DNA from: Stomoxys calcitrans
Taxonomy: Eukaryota; Arthropoda; Insecta; Diptera; Muscidae
Reading direction: 5' to 3'
Assembly (NCBI RefSeq): GCF_963082655.1
Contig: NC_081553.1
Coordinates: 152,936,941-153,000,940, forward strand
DNA: 64,000 nt
The position numbers were made by a program, and so were the translations under genes. Shown in pieces: positions 11,704-21,898 of this stretch; the first letter of the stretch is position 1, and every line of letters begins with the position of its first letter. A model generated the notes under the pieces. That model was given only the letters and a program-made list of their open reading frames with translations. It searched no databases and was not told the origin of the DNA.

Positions 11704-11739
11704 GGCACTAAACTCTCATTTTTCAATCCGGTACAAATA

Positions 11740-11950
11740 CTCAAAATGCTAACATGTCCAATATCTGGTGGCGATCTCTCTCCCCACAAACCCAACATAA
11801 AGGTGCAAAGGCATAAGATCGAGAATGGGATTTAGCGCCGTACTCGGGGCACTTCGCCATGCCCCAGGGATTACCACTGCCGCGGTAACCTGAACCGTCT
11901 CGCTGATCCTGTGAAGGGCACAATCCGTGTTATTGTCTAAAGTCGAATTT
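11740..11950 (-). pseudogene. Decayed zinc-knuckle gag fragment
   Basis: On the minus strand, one frame reads SGNPWGMAKCPEYGAKSHS and then CWVCGERDRHQ. This looks like two decayed CCHC zinc knuckles of a retroelement nucleocapsid-like protein: the second keeps C-x2-C-x4/5-H, and the first has lost its cysteines. The strand is opposite to the neighbouring LINEs, and the parent element cannot be named. The stretch from here to 12050 holds nothing else I recognise. Confidence 0.35.
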
Positions 11951-12049
11951 ATGGACCTTTTTAGTTTTAAATAACTTTTTGCGACCTTTTGAAATTTACA
12001 CTTTTTCATTGAATGTGCTACTTTTTCTACAAAAGTAAGACTTTTATCC

Positions 12050-12758
12050 ATACACCTTGGGCGCAAAGGTCGACCTTGTGAGAAAGATGGTCTTCCCCCA
12101 GCTCACAAAGGCGACGGTTTTCATCATGGGTGAGGGTGGCAAATTCGCGACCGAACGCATGGTGGAAGTCGTAAACAAGCAAAACCAAGACTTGGTCGCG
12201 TGGATAAGGGAGGTCGTCCACGGGGAAGAGAAGGAGGAACGAACTCACCTTGTGGTGGGCATTGATCAAGTATCCGCGACAATCATCGACTCTCTCAATA
12301 TTGGGAAGACTAAGTTAAGCAAGGATCCTAATACTAAAACGTCAGGCAGTGTAGGGACAAGAGACTCAACACAACCTAACGATCAGGGTCTCGGCGGTGG
12401 ACTGTCAACTACGTTCTCAAAACTGGGATAGATAAAGATCCTAATATTGAAACTTAAGGCATTGCAGTGACAGGAAACTCAATGCAGCCTAACGAACAGG
12501 CAGTAGACGATGAGACCATCACTTACTCCTAATGTCCTCTAGTAAATGAGCTTCTTAGGAGTGAGGCCATTATTGAGGCCATCCAGAGAAACTTCCACCG
12601 TAGCGAGACGGATACACACGCTCTGATGGAGAAAATCGGCGAGGGTAAGATTAATATTGCCAAATGTCATGCACGATCCAGAACAAGGTTTTTGGACTGA
12701 ACCTCGGTCGAGGACCTGCGTTGTTTGGGATAGCACGACCAGCGCCGAATCCGATAGT
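12050..12758 (+). pseudogene. LINE-B ORF1/ORF2 junction fragment
   Basis: The frame 12057-12431 contains LVRKMVFPQLTKATVFI and a charged region with HGEEKEERTHLVVGIDQ. It then has the family's acidic repeat IIDSLNIGKTKLSKDPNTKT, also found at 25.64 kb. Further on, across a frameshift, come YTHALMEKIGEGKINIA-like residues and RNKVFGLNLGRGPALFG, the entry into the endonuclease of ORF2. It stops abruptly at 12758, where the tail of the minus-strand LINE-A abuts it. Confidence 0.7.
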
Positions 12759-12780
12759 TTAGGTTAGGTTAGGTTAGGTT
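12759..12780. repeat. (TTAGG)n tract, LINE-A 3' tail
   Basis: Four TTAGG units plus TT lie on the plus strand. Read in the sense direction of the adjacent minus-strand LINE this is (CCTAA)n, and it forms the 3' end of that element. Similar tracts end other LINE copies at 14725-14746 and 35348-35361. Confidence 0.8.
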
Positions 12781-12807
12781 TAAGTGACAGTCTGCCATCA
12801 GACTCAC

Positions 12808-13700
12808 TTAAATGTTTTCGTCTACTGTGATACCAAAGGAACTGAAGAAATAAGATGCCTTATAGTTCCAACCTTTGAACCATCCAGATCGCTTTAAAAA
12901 GCCCAATAACTTGCTAATATTCACATCCGCTAAATAAGACAGGTTCTCAAAGAAATGAGAACCTAAAGCGGAACTCCTTCTAACTGCTAGTGCGAGACAC
13001 ACACACAGAAGGTGTTCTATAGTCTCTTCTTCTTCGTTGTCCTCACAGCTTCTGCAAAAGTCTTTGCTGGCAACCTTCAGTCTGTCAGCATGTTTTCCGA
13101 TTAGACAGTAACTTGTCATGACGGACACAATTACTGAGACGTCTGTTTTAGCCAATGACAGCAAAGCAGTAGACCTTTTCAAGTCTAGATGAGGCCAAGT
13201 AGTTTTGGAATACTTACAGCCTCTCTTTGTGACCATCTATCATTCGTTATCCTTCGGGCCTGTTCCAAAAAACTTAGATTACATGTCGCTAGAGGCATGC
13301 GCAAAGATTACAGTATCCCTGGAATGTGTAATGTAGTTCCTAGTCTCGTAAGCTCGTCTGCTTTAGAATTGCCTGGGACATCTCTATGGCGCGGCACCCA
13401 GAAGAGGTGAATTTTGAAATGTTCAGCCATCTCGTTGAGAGATCTATGGCAGTCGTGGGCGGTTTTTGTGTTCAGAAAAACATTCTCCAGGGATTTAATG
13501 GATGCCTAGCTGTTTGAAAAGATATTTATGCCAATCGTCGTAACGACATTATATCTTAGCCATTCCACCACTTCCTTAATTGCATAGATCTCTGCATGAT
13601 ACATACTGCAGTGGTCTGGTAACCTCTTCAATATGACCAGTTCTAGATCTTTAGAGTAAGTCGTTTAGTTGGGAACCATCCATATAGAAGTCTATGTAAC
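12808..13700 (-). pseudogene. LINE-A RNase H and C-terminal zinc-finger-like domain
   Basis: Between 13700 and 13240 the minus strand, in shifting frames, gives RNase H-like text: SVYHAEIYAIKEVVEWL, FSDSQAAIKSLENVF and DVPGNSKADELARLG, the last holding the usual N-x-x-A-D. The frame 13236-12808 then carries SCEDNEEEETIEHLLCVC, a Cys/His cluster typical of LINE C-termini, and ends SSFGITVDENI. RNase H would remove RNA from the cDNA hybrid. This copy is frameshifted and dead. Confidence 0.75.
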
Positions 13701-13738
13701 TTCTGTTAACAGGGATATCGTGGTTCCAATCGGTGCTA

Positions 13739-14640
13739 TCAGGAATAGTGGTACTTTTTATCAAAAAGCGGCTCAGGTAGGGTGTAACTGCCTAGAATAT
13801 CGGATATTGTATCAAGGAGAACACAGTGTCCGTAGCCACCACATGACCAATGAGAAAGCTCCCTTAACCTCACGGCAATGGTTGCTGCAATTGAGGTAGC
13901 CACAGTGTCCAGAGGCATTTGATGTAGCATTAAATTCATTACATCAGATGGTGTCGTCCTCAGTGCGGCTGTGATGCACAAACAAGCCATCCTTTGAATG
14001 CTGTTGAGTATTGAGCAGTAGGTGGATTTTTGAAGCGCCGTCCACCAGACCACAACAGCATATAGCATTATAGGTCTGACAACTGCAGTATATACCCGAT
14101 GCATGACACGCGGTCTAACTCCCCAACTTTTGCCAATGGCTCTCTTGCAGGTGTATAGGGCAAGAGTGGCCTTACTTGCCCTTTCCAAAATGTTGGATTT
14201 AAAGTTTAATTTCCTGTCCAGCAAAACACCCAGGTACTTTGCGCTTTCTGTAAATGGAACATTCTCTCCTCCCAATGAGACAGGTTCCACTCTAGGCAAC
14301 GGCAACTTGTATTTCCTGCTGAAATGAACTTCTGTCTTGCACGGATTTATACCCAGACCACTTTCTGTAGCCCATTTTGTTGTTGCACGTAGAGTTTCCT
14401 GAAGTATATCTCTTAGAGTGCTGGGAAACTTTCCCCTGACCACAATTGCCACGCCATCAGCATACGCGACCACTTTTACACCTTTTTCTTCCAGAGACAA
14501 TAATATATTGTTAATGGCTATATTCCAAAGTAGAGGAGACATTATACCTCCTTGAGGAGTTCCTCTGCTGACCCATCTTTTTAGATCCACAGATCCCAAG
14601 TCTGCTGTAATGCATCTTTTAGTAAGTAAGTCATTAACAA
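13739..14640 (-). pseudogene. LINE-A reverse transcriptase palm and thumb
   Basis: This open stretch reads LTKRCITADLGSVDLKRW, then GTPQGGIMSPLLWN (RT motif 4 region), then VKVVAYADGVAIVV, the active-site box. The canonical box is YADD. Here the second aspartate is G, so the catalytic centre is lost even though the frame is open. After it come GLGINPCKTEV, AKYLGVLLDRKLNFK and the thumb with RPIMLYAVVVWWTAL. It matches the copy at 62881-63645 closely along its length. In sense order the frame is entered from the inserted fragment at 14641. Confidence 0.85.
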
Positions 14641-14744
14641 TTTTAGAGCACACAACAAGTCCATTACTGGCTTAGGTGTATGTCCATAGTGGCATGGCCG
14701 GATTAATATCTGCACCCTCTTTAAAACCTAACCTAACCTAACCT
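14641..14744 (+). mobile_element. 5'-truncated LINE-B 3' end inserted in LINE-A
   Basis: This 104-bp insertion interrupts the RT of the minus-strand LINE-A. It consists of the LINE-B 3' UTR block (ACTGGCTTAGGTGTATGTCC, also at 15797) followed by (CCTAA)4. It is bounded by 13-bp direct repeats AAGTYATTAACAA at 14628-14640 and 14745-14757 with one mismatch, a good target-site duplication. The structure is a typical dead-on-arrival retrotransposition product. Confidence 0.82.
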
Positions 14745-15039
14745 AAGTTATTAACAAACTTTCTTACGGTAGAGTTGAGGCGTGGGAACTCCGGGAACTC
14801 CAAATCCTTCATGATTGACGTCGGTTTTACATTATTGAAAGCACCTTCAATGTCAAGAAATGCTGCCATTGTATATTCTCCAGGGATCTTTGCCTAAGAA
14901 ATGTTTCTATCAACCTCTTAAGAGTCTTCAGCATAAAGGATGACAGACAAATAGGACGACAATCTTTCGCGTTCGTGTGGTATACAAGCAGAGTATATCT
15001 CCCTACGCCAAGGAACCAGTCTATCAGGCACAGCTTGGA

Positions 15040-15870
15040 ATTGGAACGGCTCAAGGAATACAATAAGATTATCTGAGCGGCAATACGTGCCTCCTGGAAG
15101 CTTTACTGCAAACAGGTCAATAACAATAATAACACCGCCAAAATGAAAAAAATTCTCTGAAAAACCCATGTCCAAACTGAAACGTTGGTAGACGACATGG
15201 GAGTGAGAGCAGAGACAATGGAGGGCATGTAAGTCACCCGGACCTGATGGAATATTTCCTGCGTTACTGTAGAAGGCCACCGTAGTGCAGAGGTTAGAAA
15301 GTCCGCCAATGTCGCTGAACGCCTGGTTTCGAATCCTGGCGAGGCCATCAGAAAAAAAGCCGAAAGGGTCTTGCAGATGGTATACGACTGGTTGTTGACT
15401 TAAGTTGCGCACTATGTAGACAGGCCGCAGCCACGAAATGGGGATTGAATCCGAGGATAGTTCACTGGCTTTACAGGAGCGTGATTAGATTAAGAATTCG
15501 ACCCATTGACCGAGTTTAACGCGTGGTCGACGAACGCAGCTTGTAACATTGTGGAACAGCGAAGCGGTCGGTGAAAGCATGTGGGTAAGATGATGAGATG
15601 TTGGTGCAAATCCTATGTCATTGACCGGTTTCACGGCTAACAGATACCTGCACTTAGGTGGGGACACAATACCAGACATGAAAACAGATAAGGCATGGAA
15701 AACAGATAAGGATTTTGTAAGTAGCACAGAATTCCTAACTTAGACTTCCATTTCAGAGGTAAATTTTTAGTATTTAGAGCGCCAAACAAGCCGATTACTG
15801 GCTTAGGTGTATGTCCATAGTGGCATGGGGCGGATTATATCCGAACCCTCTTCTTAACTTAGCCTTTATA
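15040..15870 (+). pseudogene. Shrunken LINE-B copy with a SINE inside
   Basis: Plus-strand scraps of LINE-B follow in order: LKEYNKI..AAIRASWK and KTHVQTETLVDDMGV (15050-15225), the PDGIFPALL region (15240-15265), a SINE piece, RT debris AATKWGLNPRIVHW (15415-15470), the C-terminal FVSSTEFLT (15716-15741) and the 3' UTR ACTGGCTTAGGTG block (15797 on) with a decayed CTAA tail. Large internal deletions have reduced several kilobases to about 0.8 kb. Confidence 0.7.
15272..15356 (+). mobile_element. SINE head fragment
   Basis: The tRNA-like head of the SINE family: GGCCACCGTAGTGCAGAGG resembles the A-box region, and GGTTTCGAATCC is a B box with one extra T. It breaks off after the CCATCAGAAAAA boundary. 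It lies inside the LINE-B copy. Confidence 0.7.
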
Positions 15871-16154
15871 CAAATTGCAGAATATTTTTTTAACTGAACG
15901 TAGAAAAATTCCAAAGCGCTTCTGTCTTTTGGGTTTTTTGCTTTACAATCGAATTTCGCTTTCTGTTTTTGTATTTCCGGCATGTGTGAACCGCCAGATG
16001 TTTGTTCTCTTGACTTTCTGGTTAGAGCAACTTCTTGGATTATTTAAATCCAAGTAAACCTAGTTGGATAACTTCTCAATTTTTCTGAAGGTAAAAATAT
16101 CAAATGACTGTTTAACTCGTTGTTTGATACTGAATTATGCGGAAACTTTCTTCG
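15871..16154. other. Short unassigned spacer
   Basis: Non-coding sequence between the LINE-B tail and a minus-strand family T copy. No repeat or gene is recognised. Confidence 0.35.
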
Positions 16155-18690
16155 CTTTTTTTATATCCACCACCGTCCTTCCGTTTGCCTATCCATTTCC
16201 GACCCCTAAAAAATCTAAGACGATCAAGCCACATCCGCCCGTCTGTCTGTCTGTTGAAATTACGGAACAGTCCCAATAAATAAAGATATTGAGCACAGAT
16301 TCTTTTTTTGTCCATAGGCAGGTTAAGTTCGAAGATAGGCTATATCGGACTGTATCTCGATATAGCCTCCATATAGACCGATCCGTCGGTTTAAGGTTTT
16401 ATACCCATAAAATCCAAATTTATTTTCCAATTTTGCTAGAATGGGACAGTGTGTTTGGTGCCCCTTCGACACCCTTCTTCAATTTGGCTCTGATCGGTCC
16501 AGATTTGGATATAGTTGCCATATAGACCGATCTCTCGATTAAAGTTTTGGGTCCTTCAAAGGCGCATTTATTGTCTGATGTCGCTGTAATTTTGTACAAT
16601 GAGTTGTGTTAGGGTCTTCGATTCTTCCTTCAATTTGGCGCAGATCGGTTTAGATTTGGATATAGCTGCCATATAGACCGATCCCTCGATTTAATGCTTT
16701 GGGTCCATAAAAGACGCATTTATTGTCCGATTTCGCTGAAATTTGGGAGAGCTGTCTTCAACATCTTTCTTTAATTTGTCCCAGACTGGTCCAGATTTAG
16801 ATATATCTGCCATATTGAACGATCTCTAGATTTAAGGTCTTGGGCCCATAAAAGACGCATTTATTGTCTGATGTCGCCGAAATTCGTGGCAGTGTGTTGT
16901 GTTAGGCACTTCGATATCCCTCTTTATATAGACCTATCCCTCGATTTAAAGTCTTAAAATTTGGCACAGTGACTTGTGCTTTTCGACATCCATGTCGTAT
17001 ATGGTTTAGATCGGTTTATATTTGGATACTTGCTGACTCGGGCCCGCTCCGCTGCGCCATCTTGTACTTTATATGGAACAAAATTTTCCTTGGAATATTT
17101 ATTTTCGACAATTAAAGAGCTTTAAGTAAAATACCATGCTACAAAATAGTATATCACTTGACTAATTGTTTAACAATATAAGTGCCTTTATCTTAATCAC
17201 ATATGATCTTTGTTGGTCAACGAATTGAAGTTTGGGTGTAAGGTGTACTCCATTCTTAAAATACTTAATTTCAGCCCGATATTCTCATGATGTCTGATTT
17301 AGGGGTGTTTTCGGGGGTGTTTGTGGGGTATTTTGGGAAAGGGGTTGGCCCCCAGAAAATTGGTCCCGAAAGTGGGTATAAATTCTTGCTCGACCCCCCA
17401 ATACCTTTCATTTAAGCCCCATATTGACATGGTCGGTAAATATTCCCGATTCAGGGGTGTTTTGGGGATTGAGGTGGTCTCTTAAACACTAAGCCCAAAA
17501 AATATATCACCAACGTGCTCAATTCCCATAAAACTATATTTCATTTATTTGAACCCCATATTGCAATTGGACTCAAAGTTGGTCCCCAATGTTGATATCG
17601 GATACGTGGTCTACTCCCAAATACCTTCAATTTGAGCCCCATATTTCCATAGTCGGCAAACATGAGCGGCTAGGGGGGTGTTTTGGAGGATGGATGGCCA
17701 CTCAGTGAGTTGGCCTTGAAAATATATATCCGATTCGTGTTCTACTCTAAAAACCCTCATATTGCAATAGTCAGCAAAAACTTCCTATTTGGGTGGTGTT
17801 GTGGGGGTGGGTTGGCCCCATAGACACTTTTCCCGAATATTGATATCAGATTCGTGCTTTACTCCCAAATAGCTTTCATTTGAGCCCCATATTGCTATGG
17901 TCGTAAGTTTGTCCCCTATGGGGGATGTTTTTAGGGAGAGGCGGCCCCCCAAACACTTGGTCCCATATTTGATATCAGATATTCTACACTTAAATACCTT
18001 TCATTTAAGCCCCATATTCCTATGGTCAGTAAATAAGTCCTGTTTGGGGGTGTTTTGGGGAAGGAGTGGACCCCCAGAAACGTGGTCCCACACTTGGATG
18101 TTAGATTCGTATTCTAGTCGCATTTGATTGGTCGTGATTGGTCTAAATGTATGTTTGGTTGGTTTTAGGATGGGCCGGCCACCCTAGGTACGCTATCCGA
18201 AATTTGGATACCAAATTTTTGGTTTTAGGGTACTATATGAGAGCACACAAAATTTGGTTTAAATCGCACCACCCATCTCTGAGATCTGGCGTTTCTGAAA
18301 ATAAGTGTAAGGGGGAGGGTTCGCACCCCCTTCAGATATCAAAAAATGTAGTACACTATTTTCACCACGGGATCATTATGCTTCATCTGTGAAAATTTCA
18401 AGAGAATCGGTTCAGCCGTTTCCGACTCTATAAGGAACACACAAACAAACAAAAACATATTGATTTTTATATATAAGATTGCTTCCTTTCTGCAAAATTA
18501 CACAATGACTTGTACGATTTAGACAACTCAATTTCAGTGTCGAATTTGTTCCAAATCGGACCATGTTTCGATATTGCTGCTATGGTGTCATAAATTATGT
18601 ATTTTCACCGGATTTTGACGAAAGGTGGTTTACAAATAAACCCGAGGTGGTAGGTATTCATAGTTTGGCTCGTTTGAACTTATCGTCTTT
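16155..18690 (-). mobile_element. Family T tandem-unit repeat, split by a Helitron
   Basis: A minus-strand copy of the TTCGGCC family's CCACCACC subtype. The left side has CCGTCTGTCTGTCTGTTGAA and then units of about 150 bp with GATATAGCTGCCATATAGACCGA. It breaks at about 17028 and resumes at 18480 with TTCACCGGATTTTGACGAAAGG and CCCGAGGTGGTAGGTATTCA, matching in reverse the start of the copy at 26.2 kb. The gap is filled exactly by a Helitron, so the Helitron is younger. Confidence 0.65.
17029..18478 (-). mobile_element. Helitron-like element nested in family T
   Basis: The minus strand starts TCTTATATATAAAAATCAAT at 18478 after an A. It ends at 17029 behind GCCCGAGTCAG, with the terminal CTAG mutated (the plus strand reads CTTG). 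The interior is an array of 130-bp units (about 17310-18120) and the conserved non-repeated block GCGTTTCTGAAAATAAGTG. There is no coding capacity. Confidence 0.7.
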
Positions 18691-18889
18691 TTGCATGTTA
18701 ATGATGATCAAGTTCCAGATAATATCACACTGCAAAGGGTGGGAACCGGTTAAGGTTTAGATATAACTCCATGTACATGAATTACCCAATTTTCTTTTAT
18801 AGAGCCGTAACAAGTCCATTTACCAACAAATATTTGAGAAAAATTGACTTCTTTCAGTGTAATTTGTACTTTTTTGTGTGACCTTTTCG
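18691..18889. other. Unassigned spacer
   Basis: AT-rich sequence with no recognisable gene or repeat. Confidence 0.3.
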
Positions 18890-19330
18890 AAATTATCAAC
18901 GGTAACCCTGGGCACAATTGTCCAAAGCTTTGTTCCACACCGTCAACGGCATTGGGGCCTTAGGCCCTGTTGCGCGTTGCGACAGGGTAGAACCTTTCTA
19001 AGATGTTTCTTCTCCAAACAACAAAGTATTGGACCTCCGAAGAGAGCGGTAGATCCACCCCATCCAGAACAGGTTCCTTAAAATACCCAGCTTCCTCCTC
19101 CTGGTGAAAATTCCCAGTTCAGTCTTTCTGGGATTTATACCAAGCCCGTTGGCCCCCGCCTATCCGCACAGCTTCCTCAAAGCTCCCTGAACGAGGTCCG
19201 TAATAGAATGGAGGAAAGGTCCGTAATAGTAGGGAGGAAACAGCCACCACTATGATCTGCGTAGGCAACTACCTTCACTCCCTCCCTTTTGAAAGATCTC
19301 AGAATCCCAGCATTCAGCTTCCGAAAGCTC
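18890..19330 (-). pseudogene. LINE reverse transcriptase scrap, separate family
   Basis: Minus-strand RT palm debris. From 19310 leftwards one reads GVKVVAYAD, the start of the active-site box, then after a lesion ANGLGINPRKTELGIFTRRR, then YRSLRRSNTLLF and further thumb residues. The GLGINP-KTEL motif is shared with LINE-A, but the flanking residues differ enough to suggest another family. Stops are frequent. Confidence 0.6.
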
Positions 19331-20012
19331 GTTTGCCCTCTGGTCTATCTCCGACCCCTTTTGAGGGGAGGGGAGGAGAAACGCTTCTTAATCCCGGGGG
19401 AGTGGGCCTCTATCGCTCCTTTGGAAACTTACACGGACCACTGGACAATAACAATATTGTTCAGAGTCTGTAATATGATTCTTCTCTTTTCCCTCCTTTC
19501 CACTTTTTGTATAATAGGTTCTACTGCGAAGTGTTTAACGTGTGTTTTAAGTGTTAACGATTATTTTATTCTCTAATTCCTCGTTAGCAGAAATCGTTTT
19601 TTATTTTTTCTCCCTGGCAACTCTAGCCAAAAACACGAAAAACCAAAGAGAAATCGACAAACATAATAAAAATGGCCTGAAATTCTTCTTATATTCATTT
19701 AAAACACAATTATTTAGGAAAAGTGTTATCAACACCAATTTATTCGTATAAAACGTTTGCCGAGATTTTTTTCTTATTAAGAAACACGCCACCACGCTTA
19801 TTAATTGATTGTACACACACATATCCGAAATGTTTCAAGAAAAAACAAGAGAAAAATACTCTAAAGCCATAGTTGAAATTCGTTAAATTTTCTGTTATCG
19901 CTTTTTAACTTAACCATTTTCCTTAAAACACTTTACTGTATTCCACTACAGAAAGCTGGAGCATTCGTAAGCGAAGTGAGTGCGCTTCTCACTCAAACAC
20001 AACAAAGACATA
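19331..20012. other. Unassigned spacer
   Basis: No convincing gene. Two short overlapping frames (19252-19576) have no family features. The stretch contains pyrimidine runs and AT-rich sequence, ending at a TA that is the target site of the mariner copy. Confidence 0.35.
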
Positions 20013-20933
20013 TGGTTGCCTAAAAAGTAATTGCGGATTTTTCATATATTCGGCGTTGACAAATTTTTTCAACGGCTTGTGACTCTGTCAGTTATCAGCT
20101 GTTACTTTTTGCTTGCTTTAGAAAAAAAGTGCGCGAAATTTTGTTTACATTTGTTTGTTTGGCGTCAATTTTAATATGGGTACCACATGTATTGAAAGAA
20201 ATTCATTTAACAAACCGAATCAACGCTTGTGATATGCACCTTAAACGCAATGAATTCGATCCGTTTTTAAAACGAATCATAACTGGAGATGAAAAATGGA
20301 TGGTTTACAACAACGTTAGTCGAAAACGATCATGGTCCAAGCATGGTGAACCAACTCAAACCACTTCAAAGGCTGATATCCACCAAAAGAAGGTTATGCT
20401 GTCTGTTTGGTGGGATTGGAAGGGTGTGGTATATTTTGAGCTGCTTCCAAGGAACCAAACGAATTAATTCGGTTTACTGTCAACAATTGGACAAATTGAA
20501 TACAGACATCAAGGAGAAGCGACCAGAATTGGTCAATCGTAAAGGTGTCATATTCCACCAGGACAACGCTAGACCGCACACATCTTTGGTCACTCGCCAA
20601 AAACTGAGTGAGCTTGGCTGGGAACTTTTGATGCATCCACCATATAGCCCTGACCTTGCACCATCAGACTACCATTTATTTCGATCTTTGCAGAACTCCT
20701 TAAATGGTAAAACTTTCGGCAATGATGAGGCTATGAAATCGCACTTGGTTCAGTTTTTTGCAGATAAAGGCCAGAAGTTCTATAAGCGTGGAATACTAAA
20801 TTTGCCAGGAAGATGGCAAAAGGTTATCGAACAAAATGGCAATTATATATTTGATTAAAGTTCATTCTAAGTTTTATTAAAAATGCATTTACTTTCTTTT
20901 AAAAAATCCGCAATTACTTTTTAGACAACCCAA
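20013..20933 (+). mobile_element. mariner element, N-terminally deleted copy
   Basis: Terminal inverted repeats with the core GTTGCCTAAAAAGTAATTGCGG (imperfect at the outer end) are flanked by TA at 20011-20012 and 20934-20935. The element is 921 bp against 1264 bp for the copy at 32 kb. Most of the difference is one deletion that joins TTTTAATATGG to GTACCACATG and removes the N-terminal helix-turn-helix coding. The transposase remainder covers 20178-20858. Confidence 0.88.
20178..20858 (+). pseudogene. mariner transposase, catalytic part only
   Basis: The piece reads LKEIHLTNRINACDM, then RIITGDEKW with the first catalytic D, in the frame 20129-20467. A small indel near 20460 moves the rest to the frame 20289-20858. 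There HQDNARPHTS gives the second D, PPYSPDLAPSDYHLFR gives the third D (a DD34D-type triad), and the C-terminus is NGNYIFD. The DNA-binding N-terminus is deleted, so the product could neither bind ends nor be made as one chain. Confidence 0.85.
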
Positions 20934-21019
20934 TACAATATGTAAAGATTCGTCATTTGCAAAACTCGATTACGGATTTTTGAAAAACGTTGGATTTTGT
21001 TAACGATAAAAGTACACGT

Positions 21020-21898
21020 TTTTATACCCTCCACCATAGGAGGGGGGTATACTAATTTCGTCATTCTGTTTGTAACTACTCGAAATATTCGTCTGAGACC
21101 CCATAAAGTATATATATTCTTGATCGTCGCGACATTTTATGTCGATCTAGCCATGTCCGTCCGTCCGTCTGTCTGTCGAAAGCACGCTAACTTGCGAAGG
21201 AGTAAAGCTAGCCGCTTGAAATTTTGCACAAATACTTCTTATTAGTGTAGGTCGGTTGGTATTGTAAATGGGCCATATCGGTCCATGCTTTGATATAGCT
21301 GCCATATAAACCGATCTTGGGTCTTGACTTCTGGAGCCTCTAGAGTGCGCAATTCTTATCCGATTGGAATGAAATTTTGCACGGCGTGAATGAATTTGTG
21401 CACGTAGTATTTTGTTATGATACCCAACATTTGTGCCAACTATGGTTCAAATCGGTTAATTACCTGATTTAGCTGTCATATAAACAGATCTGGGGACTTG
21501 ACTTCTTGAACCTCTAGAGGTCGCAATTATTATCCGATTTGCCTGAAATTTTGTACGACGCATTCTCTCATGACCATCAACATACGTGTTTATTATGGTC
21601 TGAATCGGTCTATAGCCCAATACTGCTCCCATATAAATCGATCTCTCTATTTTACTTCTTGAGCCCCCAAAAGGCGCAATTCGTAATCGAATTGGCTGAC
21701 ATTTTACACAGGTCTCTAACATATGATTTAATTGTGGTCCAAACCGGACTATATGTTGATATCGCTCTAATAGCAGAGCAAATCTTTTCTTATATCCTTT
21801 TTTGCCTAAGAAGAGATGCCGGGAAAAGAACTCGACAAATGCGATCCATGATGGAGGGTATATAAGATTCGGCCCGGCCAAACTTAAGACGCTTTTAT
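21020..21898 (-). mobile_element. Family T repeat copy
   Basis: Reverse-oriented copy bounded by TTTATACCCTCCACCATAGG on the left and the TTCGGCCCGGCCAAAC remnant of the palindrome on the right (21868-21882). It contains the GTCCGTCCGTCTGTCTG block and two to three units of about 150 bp. No genuine coding. Confidence 0.72.

Larger units (their letters stand above)
12781..15063 (-). mobile_element. LINE-A retrotransposon, RT and RNase H part
   Basis: A minus-strand non-LTR element truncated at its 5' side. In sense order it holds RT fingers (15063-14760), RT palm and thumb (14653-13739), a broken RNase H domain (about 13700-13240) and a C-terminal Cys/His block (13236-12808), then a (CCTAA)n tail. 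The segment between the RT start and FLDIEGAFNNV has lost about 90 bp relative to the copy at 63 kb. A foreign 104-bp insertion sits at 14641-14744. Domain order with RNase H places it among LOA/I/R1-like LINEs. It is inactive. Confidence 0.8.

Noticed and set aside
12759..12780. Telomere or subtelomere signal from (TTAGG)n
   Set aside because: The tract is only four units and is the 3' tail of a LINE. Two other LINE copies end the same way, so it does not mark a chromosome end.
20289..20445. Start of the longest mariner frame (MKNGWFTTTLVENDHG...)
   Set aside because: This part is the wrong phase; the true transposase residues (GDEKWMVYNNV) are in the overlapping frame until the indel near 20460.
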